Shown here: in pieces, positions 1 through 9,484 of the stretch | Position numbering within the stretch: the first letter of the stretch is position 1 | How the letters are laid out: each line of letters begins with the position of its first letter | Assembly: GCA_002491905.1 (NCBI GenBank) | Contig: DKWV01000032.1 | Location: 1,283 to 58,655 of the forward strand | DNA length: 57,373 nt | Direction of reading: 5' to 3' | From: Lachnospiraceae bacterium UBA7143 | Lineage (GTDB): Bacteria; Bacillota; Clostridia; Lachnospirales; Lachnospiraceae | Position numbers and translations under genes: made by a program | The notes under the pieces: model-generated | Seen by the model: the letters and a program-made list of their open reading frames with translations, nothing else | Database searches by the model: none | What the model was told of the DNA's origin: nothing

Positions 1-46
1 TATCTTAAACGCGGCTGTTCCCTACTCAGGCGCGCTTAATTCACAT

Positions 47-1261
47 TTACAGATTATCCAGTGCCGAGTACATTGTCACCATAGGCGCCATCACCGCCGC
101 AATCAGAACGCCGACGATACATGCCAGCACAATGATGATCATGGGCTCCATAGCCGCCATCAGCGACTGCACCGCCATCTCCACTTCTTCCTCATAGTAA
201 TCCGCCAGCTTATTGAGCATATCCTCCGTGGAGCCGGCCTCCTCGCCGATCCGCATCATGTGATAGACCATAGGCGGGAACAGGCCGCACGTCTGTACCG
301 GCTGGGACAGGGGCACGCCGATCATGATCTGCTCGAGCGCATCCTTTAGGGCCTCCTTAAACCAGATGTTCGTCATGGTGTCCGACACGATATCCACCGC
401 CTCGATCAGAGGCACGCCCGCCGTCAGCAGGGTGCTCAGCGTTCTGGCCATCTGTGCGCTGGCCGATTTCACCACCAGATTTTTGACCGCCGGAATCTTC
501 ATCTGTAGTTTCCCAAAAAGGTGTTTGCCGGAATAGGTCTTGGCGTAAGCCTTGATGGCAAAAACAACAGCCAAAATAACCGGAATGATTATGTACCAAT
601 TATTTTTTATAAAATTGCTCAACCCAACCACCGCCAGCGTGATGGCCGGGAGCTCCGTATCGAGCTGTTCGAACATATCCATGTAACGCGGGATGACGAA
701 CACCAGCATGACAATCACGACCGCGACTGCCACACAGGCGACCACAATCGGGTAGATCATCGCCTTCTTGACCAGCGCCTGGGTCTTGGCGGATTTCTCA
801 AACTGCATCGCCATACGCTCCATAGCCGTGTCCAGACTGCCGGACGCCTCGCCCGCCTTGGCCATCTGCACCAAAAGATCCGGAAACACCCCCGGATGTG
901 CCGCAAGGGCATCCGCAAAGCTCTCGCCCTTCTCCACGTCCGCACGCACGGCGTAGAGAGCCTTCTGCATCTTCTTATTTTCCGTGGAGTCCGCCAGCAT
1001 ATTTAAGGTCTCGATAATCGTAACCCCGGCTCTGGTAATGCTGGCAAACTGTCTGCAGAACACCGCCATGTCGCGGGGTGTGGGCTTGCCGCCAAAGTCA
1101 ATACTGATATCCCTTGTCAGTGCATTCTGCTCTGTCAGTTCCAGCACAATAAGACCCTGATTCTTCAGATCCCTGAGTACGAGATCCTTGTTATCAGCGT
1201 CCTTACTTCCTTTAATCTCTTTTCCGCCCTTATCGATCGCGACATATCCCCAGACCGCCAT
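47..1261 (-). CDS. pilC: Type IV pilus inner-membrane platform protein PilC (GspF family)
   Basis: Inner-membrane platform protein around which the PilB and PilT motors work during pilus assembly. The 404-residue protein has the usual two GspF/T2SF domains (about residues 65-190 and 270-395), each followed by hydrophobic segments: one near 170-190, one near 220-240 and a C-terminal one near 375-395. Full length for the family (about 400). The start ATG follows GGGGGAAATGCT. It is separated from pilB and pilT by a three-gene cassette, although these genes are usually adjacent. No pilin or prepilin peptidase gene is in the window. The family call is firm; a type II secretion role is less likely because a PilT-like retraction ATPase is also present. 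Confidence 0.93.
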   Translation of the reverse strand: MAVWGYVAIDKGGKEIKGSKDADNKDLVLRDLKNQGLIVLELTEQNALTRDISIDFGGKPTPRDMAVFCRQFASITRAGVTIIETLNMLADSTENKKMQKALYAVRADVEKGESFADALAAHPGVFPDLLVQMAKAGEASGSLDTAMERMAMQFEKSAKTQALVKKAMIYPIVVACVAVAVVIVMLVFVIPRYMDMFEQLDTELPAITLAVVGLSNFIKNNWYIIIPVILAVVFAIKAYAKTYSGKHLFGKLQMKIPAVKNLVVKSASAQMARTLSTLLTAGVPLIEAVDIVSDTMTNIWFKEALKDALEQIMIGVPLSQPVQTCGLFPPMVYHMMRIGEEAGSTEDMLNKLADYYEEEVEMAVQSLMAAMEPMIIIVLACIVGVLIAAVMAPMVTMYSALDNL

Positions 1262-1350
1262 AGCATTTCCCCCGTGATTCCCCTTAAGAATTTGCCTGCG
1301 ACACCCTGACCCAATGCCAGAGATACTAGCGCCGATTCTATCTTTCGGTA

Positions 1351-3645
1351 CTAATTTACTATTTGACTATTACTATAGCACTTTTTCCCGGAGATTGCAA
1401 GACCCGCAAGCAATCCCAAAAATGTCAGCGCTGTCACACTTTCCCAGACAAATCCCGCCGTACAGAGAGGGTCATGCCAGGTTAGCGTCACCCGTCCCCC
1501 GGCGCTTTCCGCTGTAGACAGCCGGATATTGCCATTTTCAGTCTTTTCCACAGTCAGGGGCCTCACAGTGCCGTCCTCCTCTGTCACATAAGCCTTCAAG
1601 TGGCTGTCCCAAGCAAAGGAGAGGGTGTAATCCTGCTCTGCCTGCGCTTCGAAGGAGAGCGTCTGCATATTTTCATCCGTCAAAGGAATCCTCTGTCCCG
1701 CTCCGTCCATGCACAGACTGCCCGTGCCCGCAAGCTCCACCAGATCATAGTGGTCGTTGAAGGCACAGACCCGCTCCACGCGGATATCCGGGAGTGCCTG
1801 CAGGGCAGCAACGACGTCCTTTCTCCAATCATTCTGAACGCACGCATTTACTCGTCCCTGCGCCATACGGTTATCCGCAAGCGCAGTCTTGTCCAGAAGC
1901 AGATAGCGCACGCTGTTGTCAATCAGCTGCACCTGCACCTTTTCCGGCTGCTGCCGCAAATTCTGATAGAAATTTTCCATCGTGTCAGCATTGGCATACC
2001 GGGCAAAAAAATCTGTCTCCGAATAAACCGCGTCAAACATTTCCAGACGGCTCTCCGGCGTGGCGATCTCGTAGCCCGCCAGTGAAAAGACACCCACAGA
2101 GGTTGCAAAGTTCTTTGTCAGATTGCGGGATAGATTAAAGCACTCATCATTCACACCCGGAAACTGCAAAAAAGCCGCTGTCCTGTAGTTCTTGCCGTCC
2201 ACCCCGGCCGCAGCAAGGGCAGAAAGCGCCGTTTCCCTCTCCTGTGCGAATTTCCCCTCAATCCGCATATCAAACATCTGCCGCACCACCTTAACCGTAT
2301 CGCAGGCATTGGCCACGCCTATGCACACAGAAACAGCCGCAAGGAGCGCCGCCGCAGACCGGACGTGGCTGCCTGCATCTCTCTTTCGCCCAGCCGCTCC
2401 GACGAGATACGCTAACAGCAGAGCTGCCAGCGGCGCTGCCGGGAAAACAGCCTTGAAAAGATATCGGAAATTCGAAACCACGGGCATCACGCCGAGTATA
2501 TGGGCCGCCGCGCCGCCACTCATAAGCGACAGAAAAAAGAACAGCGCCGCCGCACAGCCGGCCGCCGTCTTCTTTTCAAGAGGCCAGACTGCCGCCCTGT
2601 CATACACAGCCCGCAGTTCCTCCCTCAGATCCCGCAGTCCTACAAGTGTCTTCGCCTTCCTGAGAGAACGGGCAATGACATGAATCAGCGCCGCAAGCAG
2701 CAGAATTCCCACCACGCCCATATAACACACGAGATTATCTTCCCTCCCCATTACATAGGAATCCAGAAAAGAGAAGTCGATCCCATGATGCCGCAAAATG
2801 CCTTGCGGAATCACGGAATGGATCAGCAGGCTTAAATACAGAAGAGGATAGGTCATAAAATTTTCGTGCTTCTGAAAGCTGCCGGACGCCTGCATAAGAA
2901 GGAAAAGCATGGGAAGGGAGAGCCCGACCCCCACCGCCGCATTGGTGAGCAGCATCTTAAAATAGCGGCCGCTTTTTAATATCATCATTGTCAGACAGAG
3001 AATGCCAAACAGAATATAGTGGTAGAACGTGTACTGCACATTTCCCATCCACAGGTCCATCGCCAGCACGATACCGCAGGCGCAGTACATAAGCCGCCTC
3101 TCCCGCGAGCAGCGCAGGAAAACATAGACGAGAAGAGGCACCAGAAAAAAGTTGTTAAACACATAATACCAGTAGAAAAATGCCCAGAAACACCCCATCG
3201 TGCTGTAGGTCATGGTCAGAAGGAACGCCGGAATCTGTTTACAGCCGAGCCGTCTGCATGCCAGATAGAAGAAAAAGTTCCCCAACACCACCATCATGCC
3301 GATGTAAAATGTGATGGCGTCCATCCCGCCGGGCAGCAGTCTCGTCACCGTGTACGAAAGCAGCATAAAGGGATTCATCACGCCATAGTATCCCTGTTCC
3401 GCCACAGGCATCCCCTTCATCTGATAAAAATCATAACAGTAGATCCGGCCCGTAGTCCAAAAATCCTCGTAAGCCCGCTCCATGACGGGATACCACTGCG
3501 TCCTGTTATCGTCGATCAGAAAGGCTTCCGGGTTCCCTCCCGCAAGCAGCAGAATATAGCCAATCGATGCCAGTATAACCAAAAGCACTCCCGTCTCCGG
3601 CAATGCCGTCTTCCTTCTTCCCGTTCTCATGTCTTTCATGCCCAT
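1351..3645 (-). CDS. YfhO-like multi-pass membrane protein
   Basis: A 764-residue polytopic membrane protein. The N-terminal half has about ten hydrophobic segments. A stretch near residues 40-70 contains DDNRTQWYP and a later EQGYYGVMNPF, which I recognise from the YfhO family. This is followed by a long extracytoplasmic domain (about 450-730) and a final membrane anchor. YfhO in Bacillus and Listeria is linked to glycosylation of lipoteichoic acid, so a role in cell-surface glycan assembly is likely but inferred. The gene starts 19 bases after the GT39-like gene ends, so the two are probably co-transcribed. Several near-N-terminal Met codons (3645, 3639, 3630) make the exact start uncertain. 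Confidence 0.75.
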   Translation of the reverse strand: MGMKDMRTGRRKTALPETGVLLVILASIGYILLLAGGNPEAFLIDDNRTQWYPVMERAYEDFWTTGRIYCYDFYQMKGMPVAEQGYYGVMNPFMLLSYTVTRLLPGGMDAITFYIGMMVVLGNFFFYLACRRLGCKQIPAFLLTMTYSTMGCFWAFFYWYYVFNNFFLVPLLVYVFLRCSRERRLMYCACGIVLAMDLWMGNVQYTFYHYILFGILCLTMMILKSGRYFKMLLTNAAVGVGLSLPMLFLLMQASGSFQKHENFMTYPLLYLSLLIHSVIPQGILRHHGIDFSFLDSYVMGREDNLVCYMGVVGILLLAALIHVIARSLRKAKTLVGLRDLREELRAVYDRAAVWPLEKKTAAGCAAALFFFLSLMSGGAAAHILGVMPVVSNFRYLFKAVFPAAPLAALLLAYLVGAAGRKRDAGSHVRSAAALLAAVSVCIGVANACDTVKVVRQMFDMRIEGKFAQERETALSALAAAGVDGKNYRTAAFLQFPGVNDECFNLSRNLTKNFATSVGVFSLAGYEIATPESRLEMFDAVYSETDFFARYANADTMENFYQNLRQQPEKVQVQLIDNSVRYLLLDKTALADNRMAQGRVNACVQNDWRKDVVAALQALPDIRVERVCAFNDHYDLVELAGTGSLCMDGAGQRIPLTDENMQTLSFEAQAEQDYTLSFAWDSHLKAYVTEEDGTVRPLTVEKTENGNIRLSTAESAGGRVTLTWHDPLCTAGFVWESVTALTFLGLLAGLAISGKKCYSNSQIVN

Positions 3646-3663
3646 CCTATTCCGGCTGCCCTC

Positions 3664-5430
3664 TCAATGCGACTCGTACAGTGGACGCAGCCCTGTTTCG
3701 TCCAGCAGATCCCGCCGCACATGGATATCGCTCTCATAATAAGTCGCCCCTGCTTTCCATGCCTGCCAAACATCCTCCTGATAGACCAGCGCATAGTCCC
3801 GCATGCTGATCTTTCCTCCGTAGACCGTCGAAAGCTCCGGCATCATCCAGAGCACCTGAGGCGTTTCCTCCTGACTCCATATTTCGTACTGCTTCTGCGT
3901 CTCTTCCTCCGAGAGATGTCTGTGGGTAACATAGTTGCCCTCATCCCTTCCGCCATTAAAATTGAAGAACAGGTTATGTTCAAAATAGGGCGCCAGATTT
4001 ACTGCCAAATTACACTGATTGATATCCGTCATACTGACGTTTCCTTCCGTGTCATACGCAATCATCCAACCGGTCATCATCCGATACCTGTCCAAACGGC
4101 GCTCCCTGATAAATGCCGCCTCATTACGTCCGGGCGCATAATTTTTTTCAATATCCGTTTTACATGCCGCTCCCGTCCAGTACAGGGAAACAGACATCGC
4201 CAGTGTGGTGAGAAGAATTGCGGCACACCTCACCGTACGCTCCGGCTCTTCCCTGTCCGTCGCCATTTTCTCCCGTTCCCCGCTCTCCGCGGTGGCCCAG
4301 CACCAGAAACAGAAATAGAGCAGTCCGATCCCGATATGATGGAGTGAGAAATACACTGCTGCGGAAAAGACCGCAAACAGGCCGTAGGGCAGAACTAACA
4401 GAAGCGTCGTGCCCCTTTTCCTCCCACAACAGAGAAGCACGCCCCAGACCAGCATGCCGATAAGGACGCCGCTGAACATAGCGGAAGGCATCAGGTACGC
4501 CTGTTTAAGGATGATGTGATCGCTGTAGATATCCGTCAGCGCCGCATCGGACGGTAGCACAAAAAAGGTATAGAGCAGCCGCACGACAAATGAATTTTCT
4601 ATAGTTTCAGGGGTAACGGACACCGTGGCGAAAGTGTCAGGTCTTGGCACAATCATCCAGATAACAGCAAGTGCTGCCGCAAGAAGCGCCGCAAGACACC
4701 AAATCCGCCTGTCCACAGCGCATCTGCACAACAGCTCTTTAAACTTCCGCCCGCTGGTTTTCCCCGCCTCCGGTTCGGCAGATATAACGCTCATCTGCTC
4801 CTTTCCAATCTCCCGTAGCCATACGAGTGCAAGCCCGCCCGCGAAGGCAAGCCCATAGGCCATCGTTACACACATGAGAACCAGAACCGCCGCATACCTG
4901 CCCGGTTTTTCATTTCTCCGCCGATAGGCCATTGCCAGCAGCACAAACGCAAGCGTCATCACACAGTACACCCTGGAAATCACACCGTACTGATAAAAGA
5001 AAAAGTAAGTGAACGGAAGCAGAAGACGCACCAGCCTGGGAAACGGCGCATACCTCAGAGTCAGAAACACCGCCGTCCCCATAAAAGCCAGACTCACAAG
5101 CGTCAGGGACAGCTCGTAGGGCGCCCCCGCCTTCGCAAACGGCATCAGGATCAGATGCCAGAGCGGCGGGTGTCCCTCGTAGTGGGTCGTTTCCAGCAGC
5201 AGCGTCTTAAGCGTCACCGAGCGTGCGATCTGCCACGCCTCCGCCTCGTCAAAGAAAGGCTCATGCACAACCGCCATGCCAAGATGCGCCGCCGCATAAA
5301 CAAGGAGTACAAAAATTTCCAGGCCTTTACCCGGAACAGCCTCCACCTTTCGCGCACAGGCCTCCACCCTGTCCGCGATTGCCAGCAGGATCCCCCCTAT
5401 TTTATGTAAAAGCGGATATTTCTCTCGCAT
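3664..5430 (-). CDS. GT39-like membrane glycosyltransferase, putative
   Basis: A 588-residue protein with about ten transmembrane segments. An early extracytoplasmic stretch has FFDEAEAWQIAR near residues 60-72, matching the acidic motif of the PMT/ArnT/GT39 (GT-C fold) glycosyltransferases that use lipid-linked sugar donors. A soluble C-terminal tail follows. Substrate is unknown. The start ATG at 5430 lies inside the end of the upstream Rpn-like gene (29-base overlap), preceded by GAGAGA, suggesting translational coupling. The YfhO-like gene follows directly, so the pair may act in one surface-glycan pathway. Confidence 0.7.
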   Translation of the reverse strand: MREKYPLLHKIGGILLAIADRVEACARKVEAVPGKGLEIFVLLVYAAAHLGMAVVHEPFFDEAEAWQIARSVTLKTLLLETTHYEGHPPLWHLILMPFAKAGAPYELSLTLVSLAFMGTAVFLTLRYAPFPRLVRLLLPFTYFFFYQYGVISRVYCVMTLAFVLLAMAYRRRNEKPGRYAAVLVLMCVTMAYGLAFAGGLALVWLREIGKEQMSVISAEPEAGKTSGRKFKELLCRCAVDRRIWCLAALLAAALAVIWMIVPRPDTFATVSVTPETIENSFVVRLLYTFFVLPSDAALTDIYSDHIILKQAYLMPSAMFSGVLIGMLVWGVLLCCGRKRGTTLLLVLPYGLFAVFSAAVYFSLHHIGIGLLYFCFWCWATAESGEREKMATDREEPERTVRCAAILLTTLAMSVSLYWTGAACKTDIEKNYAPGRNEAAFIRERRLDRYRMMTGWMIAYDTEGNVSMTDINQCNLAVNLAPYFEHNLFFNFNGGRDEGNYVTHRHLSEEETQKQYEIWSQEETPQVLWMMPELSTVYGGKISMRDYALVYQEDVWQAWKAGATYYESDIHVRRDLLDETGLRPLYESH

Positions 5431-6331
5431 GTTCTCTCTCGTATCCTTCCCGGTACAGGTTATCAGCCTCCTCCTCTTTTAACTGGAAACAGGTGCGCAA
5501 AATGCCCGTGATGTATTCTTTAGACTGCTTCTGGGTTACGGTCTCTTTCACGAACGCGGCTGCGCAGCGGGTTTTCTCTTCTTTTATTCCTTCTTTTATC
5601 CCCTGCTCTCTTCCCCTCTGCACAAATTTATCCACCACTTCACACATCGTAACCTGGCCTCCTCTCTTCTGAATTTCCTCCAGCTTTTCAATATTATTTA
5701 TAAAATTCATGTCCCCCGTCAATGCATGCAACATGCGCATTGTTCCATCCACGTCTACTATCTTCTGCTCCGTGGGCTCATATTTCTTTCCTTCCGCCAG
5801 ATAATCTGCCACGATTTTCATATCGCCCCGGAATCTCTGCCTGACTTGTCTCGACAAGTATTTCATCGGATACACATGCACCCTGACGTTGTCAATATAC
5901 TTTCTGGCCAAGCCATGAATTCCTTTCTTCTGGAAAAAGTGGTACAAATCTGAGGTAACATTCCACGCAGCATCACCCCAATACAACACCAAGGTGATTA
6001 CCGGGTATGTCTCCCCTCCATCATACTGCTGTCGATAGACCGCACCCTCATATCCTGCCTTGCGAAGCACGATTTTATAATCCGGCCCGGACTGGTTCTC
6101 CAGTGTATACTGCACTGCAATCCTGCCATTCCTTATTTCATATTTACTCACATCATTGTATTGATTGCGCAACACGCCATTAACTGCTGGATATAATGAC
6201 TCTGTCGGCGCAGGCTGCAAATCCTTCGGAGAAACGATCTGCTCTCCCTCAAAAATCAGTGCGTTGATAACATCTGCAAACACCTCCGGGCTGCGCTCGA
6301 ACTGTTTAGCCGCCAAATCCTTCTGTCCCAT
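5402..6331 (-). CDS. Rpn family / PD-(D/E)XK nuclease-type transposase-like protein
   Basis: A 310-residue member of the Rpn (recombination-promoting nuclease) / 'PD-(D/E)XK nuclease family transposase' group, multicopy in many Lachnospiraceae. Visible hallmarks are the N-terminal FERSPEVFADVINALIF, the strand PVITLVLYWGD near residue 115, and a C-terminal helical region with VVDKFVQRGREQGIKEGI. I chose the ATG at 6331 because AGGAGAGG lies six bases upstream; the frame is open further. It heads a probable operon with the two membrane-protein genes and has its own strong promoter. A DNA-breaking role is known for E. coli RpnA; here it is inferred. Confidence 0.75.
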   Translation of the reverse strand: MGQKDLAAKQFERSPEVFADVINALIFEGEQIVSPKDLQPAPTESLYPAVNGVLRNQYNDVSKYEIRNGRIAVQYTLENQSGPDYKIVLRKAGYEGAVYRQQYDGGETYPVITLVLYWGDAAWNVTSDLYHFFQKKGIHGLARKYIDNVRVHVYPMKYLSRQVRQRFRGDMKIVADYLAEGKKYEPTEQKIVDVDGTMRMLHALTGDMNFINNIEKLEEIQKRGGQVTMCEVVDKFVQRGREQGIKEGIKEEKTRCAAAFVKETVTQKQSKEYITGILRTCFQLKEEEADNLYREGYEREHAREISAFT

Positions 6332-6418
6332 ATGCCTCTCCTTCTGTGTGCAGAGCCTTCGGGACATCTCCTGATCTTTCTCCTTGTCCTGCAAACCCTG
6401 CCAATATCTGTGAAATTA

Positions 6419-6541
6419 TGGCAGAATCTGCCAGAATATCTGATGCGGACACAATGTCCGCCTATAGAGACAGCCGGCCTCATACGTCATGATGACCGGC
6501 TGATTTGTTATTAGAATATCTCTTCTACAGGACCTTGTCAA
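6419..6541 (-). promoter_or_regulatory. Promoter and three-hairpin leader of the Rpn-like cassette
   Basis: On the minus strand TTGACA (6536-6541) and TATTCT (6513-6518) are separated by exactly 17 bases, a near-consensus vegetative promoter. The roughly 175-base leader then contains three inverted repeats: AGCCGG/CCGGCT (6472-6501, long loop), GCGGACA-TTG-TGTCCGC (6445-6461, perfect) and TGGCAG-ATT-CTGCCA (6419-6433, perfect). None is followed by a U-run, so they are not simple terminators. They may be remnants of a mobile repeat or an RNA control element. Confidence 0.65.
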
Positions 6542-6593
6542 GCTTTTTTGAAAAATTTATTGACTAAATTTAGAATATCGCTCGTTTTTTATT

Positions 6594-8288
6594 CTACAGA
6601 TCAAAGGATACCCTCATCATTTCCTGCACGGAGGTAATTCCCTCCAGGACATATTTGGTGGCGCTCATACGCAGGGTGTTCATCCCCTCCTCCAGCGCCT
6701 TCTCCTTGATATCCTCAGCGGAACCGTTCTTGCTGATGATCGACTTTAAGGGCTGGGTGACCTCCATGATCTCATAGACGCCGATACGTCCCTTAAACCC
6801 GGTGCCGTCGCACCTCGGGCAGCCGCAGGGCTCGTAGATCGTTACGTCCGCATCCGGCTTAAGCTGCAAAAGCTCCAGCTCCTCCGCATCCGCCTTTTTC
6901 TGCCGCTTACACTCGGGGCAGAGACGGCGCACCAGTCTCTGGGCAATGACGCCGATCGTGGAATCCGCGATCAGATAAGGCTCGATCCCCATATCCGCCA
7001 GACGGGTGATGGTGCTGGCGGCGGAATTGGTGTGCAGGGTCGAAACCACCAGATGGCCCGTGATGGAAGCCTGCACGGCAATAGAAGCAGTCTCCTGATC
7101 TCTGATCTCACCGATCATAATGATATCCGGGTCCTGACGCAGGATAGAGCGCAGGGCGGAGGCAAACGTCAGATTCGCCTTGTTGTTGACCTGCACCTGG
7201 TTGATGCCGTCGATATTGGCCTCCACCGGGTCCTCTACCGTGATAATGTTCACATCTTCCTTATTCAACTCGCTTAATGCCGTGTACAGAGTGGTGGACT
7301 TACCGCTTCCGGTAGGGCCCGTCACCAGCAGGATACCGTGCGGGTTCTTGAGGATGTGGTCAAATTTTTTCAGTTCGTCCGGCTTTAAGCCGAGCTGGCT
7401 CTTCTCCTTGGTCAGCGCGTTCTTGGAGGTAAGACGCATAACGATCTTTTCTCCGTAAACCGTCGGCAGAATGGAGACACGGATATCAAACTCCTTTCTG
7501 TCCACGATCTGCGTGATACGGCCGTCCTGAGGTTTTCTCTTCTCGGAAATATCCATGCCGCCGATGATCTTGATACGCGCCACAATCGCCGGCAGAAGCC
7601 GTATACTGTAAACCGCTTTCTCATAGAGGGCACCGTCGATACGGTAACGGATCCGCACCTGCTTTTCCATCGGTTCGATATGGATATCGGAGGCGCGCTG
7701 TCTGACAGCCTGATCGATCATGCCCTTGACCAGCTGCACAATGGGGGAGTTGTTGACATCCTCACTGTACATGTCCTCCTGCTCAATCATCTGGCTCTCT
7801 TTTTCCCTGGTGTACTCCTCCAGTGCGGAATTTACCTCCGCCTGTCCATAATACCGGTCTATTGCCAGCATAACGCTGCCCATAGTGGCAACTACAGGTT
7901 CCACCTGCAGGTTCGTAATGATATTGATATCGTCCATCGCGCCGATGTCCATAGGATCGGACATGGCCACCCGGAGCACATTCATGTTATCCGGCGAATA
8001 CTCAAAAGGGATCGCCCGGTGCTTCTTTAAAACATTTGCGGGCACAAGTTCCAGAATCTCCTGGGGTATCTCCACGTTCTGCAGATCCACCATGTCATAA
8101 TGGAACTGGTTGCTCAGCGCCCTGGCGATATTCTCCTCTGTGGCGATACCCTCGTCCACCAGCGTCTCCCCCAGCTTACGGCCGGTGCCTTTCTGCCGCT
8201 CCAGACCTCTTTGCAGATCTTCCTCCGTAATAACGCCGTTTTGCACAAGCACGTCTCCCAGACGCACCTTTTTTCTCTTATAATCCAT
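6594..8288 (-). CDS. pilB: Type IV pilus assembly ATPase PilB (GspE family)
   Basis: Hexameric cytoplasmic ATPase that drives pilus extension. The 564-residue protein has an N-terminal MshE/GspE-N type domain (starting RLGDVLVQNGVITEEDL), the Walker A GPTGSGKST, an Asp box, the Walker B region IMIGEIRDQE, and a C-terminal zinc site (CPEC ... CPRC). Start chosen at 8288 because GGGGGA lies eight bases upstream; an in-frame ATG six bases earlier is too close to that site, and a further 20 codons are open. It follows pilT with a 104-base gap that carries a palindromic repeat. Confidence 0.95.
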   Translation of the reverse strand: MDYKRKKVRLGDVLVQNGVITEEDLQRGLERQKGTGRKLGETLVDEGIATEENIARALSNQFHYDMVDLQNVEIPQEILELVPANVLKKHRAIPFEYSPDNMNVLRVAMSDPMDIGAMDDINIITNLQVEPVVATMGSVMLAIDRYYGQAEVNSALEEYTREKESQMIEQEDMYSEDVNNSPIVQLVKGMIDQAVRQRASDIHIEPMEKQVRIRYRIDGALYEKAVYSIRLLPAIVARIKIIGGMDISEKRKPQDGRITQIVDRKEFDIRVSILPTVYGEKIVMRLTSKNALTKEKSQLGLKPDELKKFDHILKNPHGILLVTGPTGSGKSTTLYTALSELNKEDVNIITVEDPVEANIDGINQVQVNNKANLTFASALRSILRQDPDIIMIGEIRDQETASIAVQASITGHLVVSTLHTNSAASTITRLADMGIEPYLIADSTIGVIAQRLVRRLCPECKRQKKADAEELELLQLKPDADVTIYEPCGCPRCDGTGFKGRIGVYEIMEVTQPLKSIISKNGSAEDIKEKALEEGMNTLRMSATKYVLEGITSVQEMMRVSFDL

Positions 8289-8323
8289 AGTCATCCCCCA
8301 TGCCTTTATCATACATTGCAGCC

Positions 8324-8385
8324 GTTCAGCACACGCCCATTCGCAAAATCGCACGATTTGCCAGTCACCCTCGGTCTGGCTGAAC
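8324..8385 (-). repeat. Dispersed palindromic intergenic repeat, copy 1
   Basis: On the minus strand this segment begins GTTCAGCCAGA and ends GCGTGTGCTGAAC, with terminal inverted repeats GTTCAGC/GCTGAAC. It shares the internal run TTTTGCGAATGGGCGTG and both ends with a second copy at 14489-14532, in the same orientation, but has about 18 extra bases in the middle. It lies between pilT and pilB. This resembles a small REP-like or MITE-like element. Confidence 0.7.
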
Positions 8386-8392
8386 TGTTACA

Positions 8393-9448
8393 TTACATTA
8401 CCTTATTCTGCATCCCGTCGGGATCCTGGGCGAACTGTATTGCCATCTCCCTGTCAATCTTCCCCTCGTAAAACAGCTGTATAATCGCGTCGTCCATAGT
8501 AATCATACCCATCTTACGGTTGGTCTGCATGACAGATGCCAGCTGATGCGACTTTCCCTCACGGATCAGGTTCCTGACCGCATGATTCGCGTGCATAACC
8601 TCAAAAGCGGCCACACGGCCTGCGCCATCCATCGTAGGAATAAGCTGCTGGGAAATTACGGCCTCCAGAACGTTTGCAAGCTGCACACGAATCTGCTGCT
8701 GCTGGTGGGGCGGAAATACGTCGATCACACGGTCCACGGTGCTGGCCGCGCCGATGGTGTGCAGGGTGGAAAGCACAAGGTGTCCCGTCTCCGCCGCCGT
8801 GATCGCGACGCTTATGGTCTCGAAATCACGCATCTCACCCACCAGAATCACGTCCGGGTCCTCACGCAGCGCCGCTCTCAGGGCATTGGCGTAACTCTGG
8901 GAATCCAGTCCGATCTCCCTCTGGTTTACCATCGCCATCTTGTGCTGGTGCAGATACTCGATCGGGTCCTCCAGCGTGATTACATGGGCGTCCCTGTTGT
9001 TATTGATCTTGTCAATGATAGCGGCTAACGTGGTGGACTTACCGCTTCCCGTAGGACCTGTCACCAGAATCAGTCCACGCTTGCGCTCGTAAAGGTTGAT
9101 GACGGATTCCGGCACGCCCAGCTTCTCCGGCGCCGGAACCTGTGTACCTACCAGACGCAGCGCCAAAGCCGCAGAACCTCTCTGCTTATAAACGTTGACA
9201 CGGTATCTTCCCAGCTCCGGGATAGAGAAAGACATATCGTACTCTCCACGCTCCTCAAAACGCTCACGCTGCACGTCATTCATGATGGAATAAGCGACCG
9301 TCAGCGTGTCCTGCGGCATCATCCGCGGATACTCCATAGTAACCAGATTTCCGTTGACCCGCATTTTAGGCGGTATTCCCACCGTGATATGTACATCTGA
9401 CGCGCCGGCATCGTTCGCCGTCCGCATAATCTCCTGTATTGTCGGCAT
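8393..9448 (-). CDS. pilT: Type IV pilus retraction ATPase PilT
   Basis: Cytoplasmic ATPase that depolymerises the pilus and powers twitching. 351 residues, full length for PilT. Visible motifs are Walker A TGPTGSGKST near residue 130, Asp/His boxes, Walker B VILVGEMRDFET near 200, and the PilT-specific AIRNLIRE-type motif (here AVRNLIREGK near residue 292). The start ATG follows AGAGGGGGAAATCGAAA. It sits between an HD-GYP-like gene and pilB, so motility genes and a candidate cyclic-di-GMP-related protein appear co-transcribed. Confidence 0.95.
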   Translation of the reverse strand: MPTIQEIMRTANDAGASDVHITVGIPPKMRVNGNLVTMEYPRMMPQDTLTVAYSIMNDVQRERFEERGEYDMSFSIPELGRYRVNVYKQRGSAALALRLVGTQVPAPEKLGVPESVINLYERKRGLILVTGPTGSGKSTTLAAIIDKINNNRDAHVITLEDPIEYLHQHKMAMVNQREIGLDSQSYANALRAALREDPDVILVGEMRDFETISVAITAAETGHLVLSTLHTIGAASTVDRVIDVFPPHQQQQIRVQLANVLEAVISQQLIPTMDGAGRVAAFEVMHANHAVRNLIREGKSHQLASVMQTNRKMGMITMDDAIIQLFYEGKIDREMAIQFAQDPDGMQNKVM

Positions 9449-9484
9449 TTTCGATTTCCCCCTCTTATCGTATATTGGCAGTTC

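Noticed and set aside
1262..1350. Possible cyclic-di-GMP riboswitch before pilC
   Set aside because: No GEMM-I or GEMM-II landmarks were seen here or before pilB/pilT.
3019..4347. 442-codon plus-strand open frame
   Set aside because: Antisense to the YfhO-like and GT39-like genes, with a low-complexity Arg/His/Pro-rich product and no domain.
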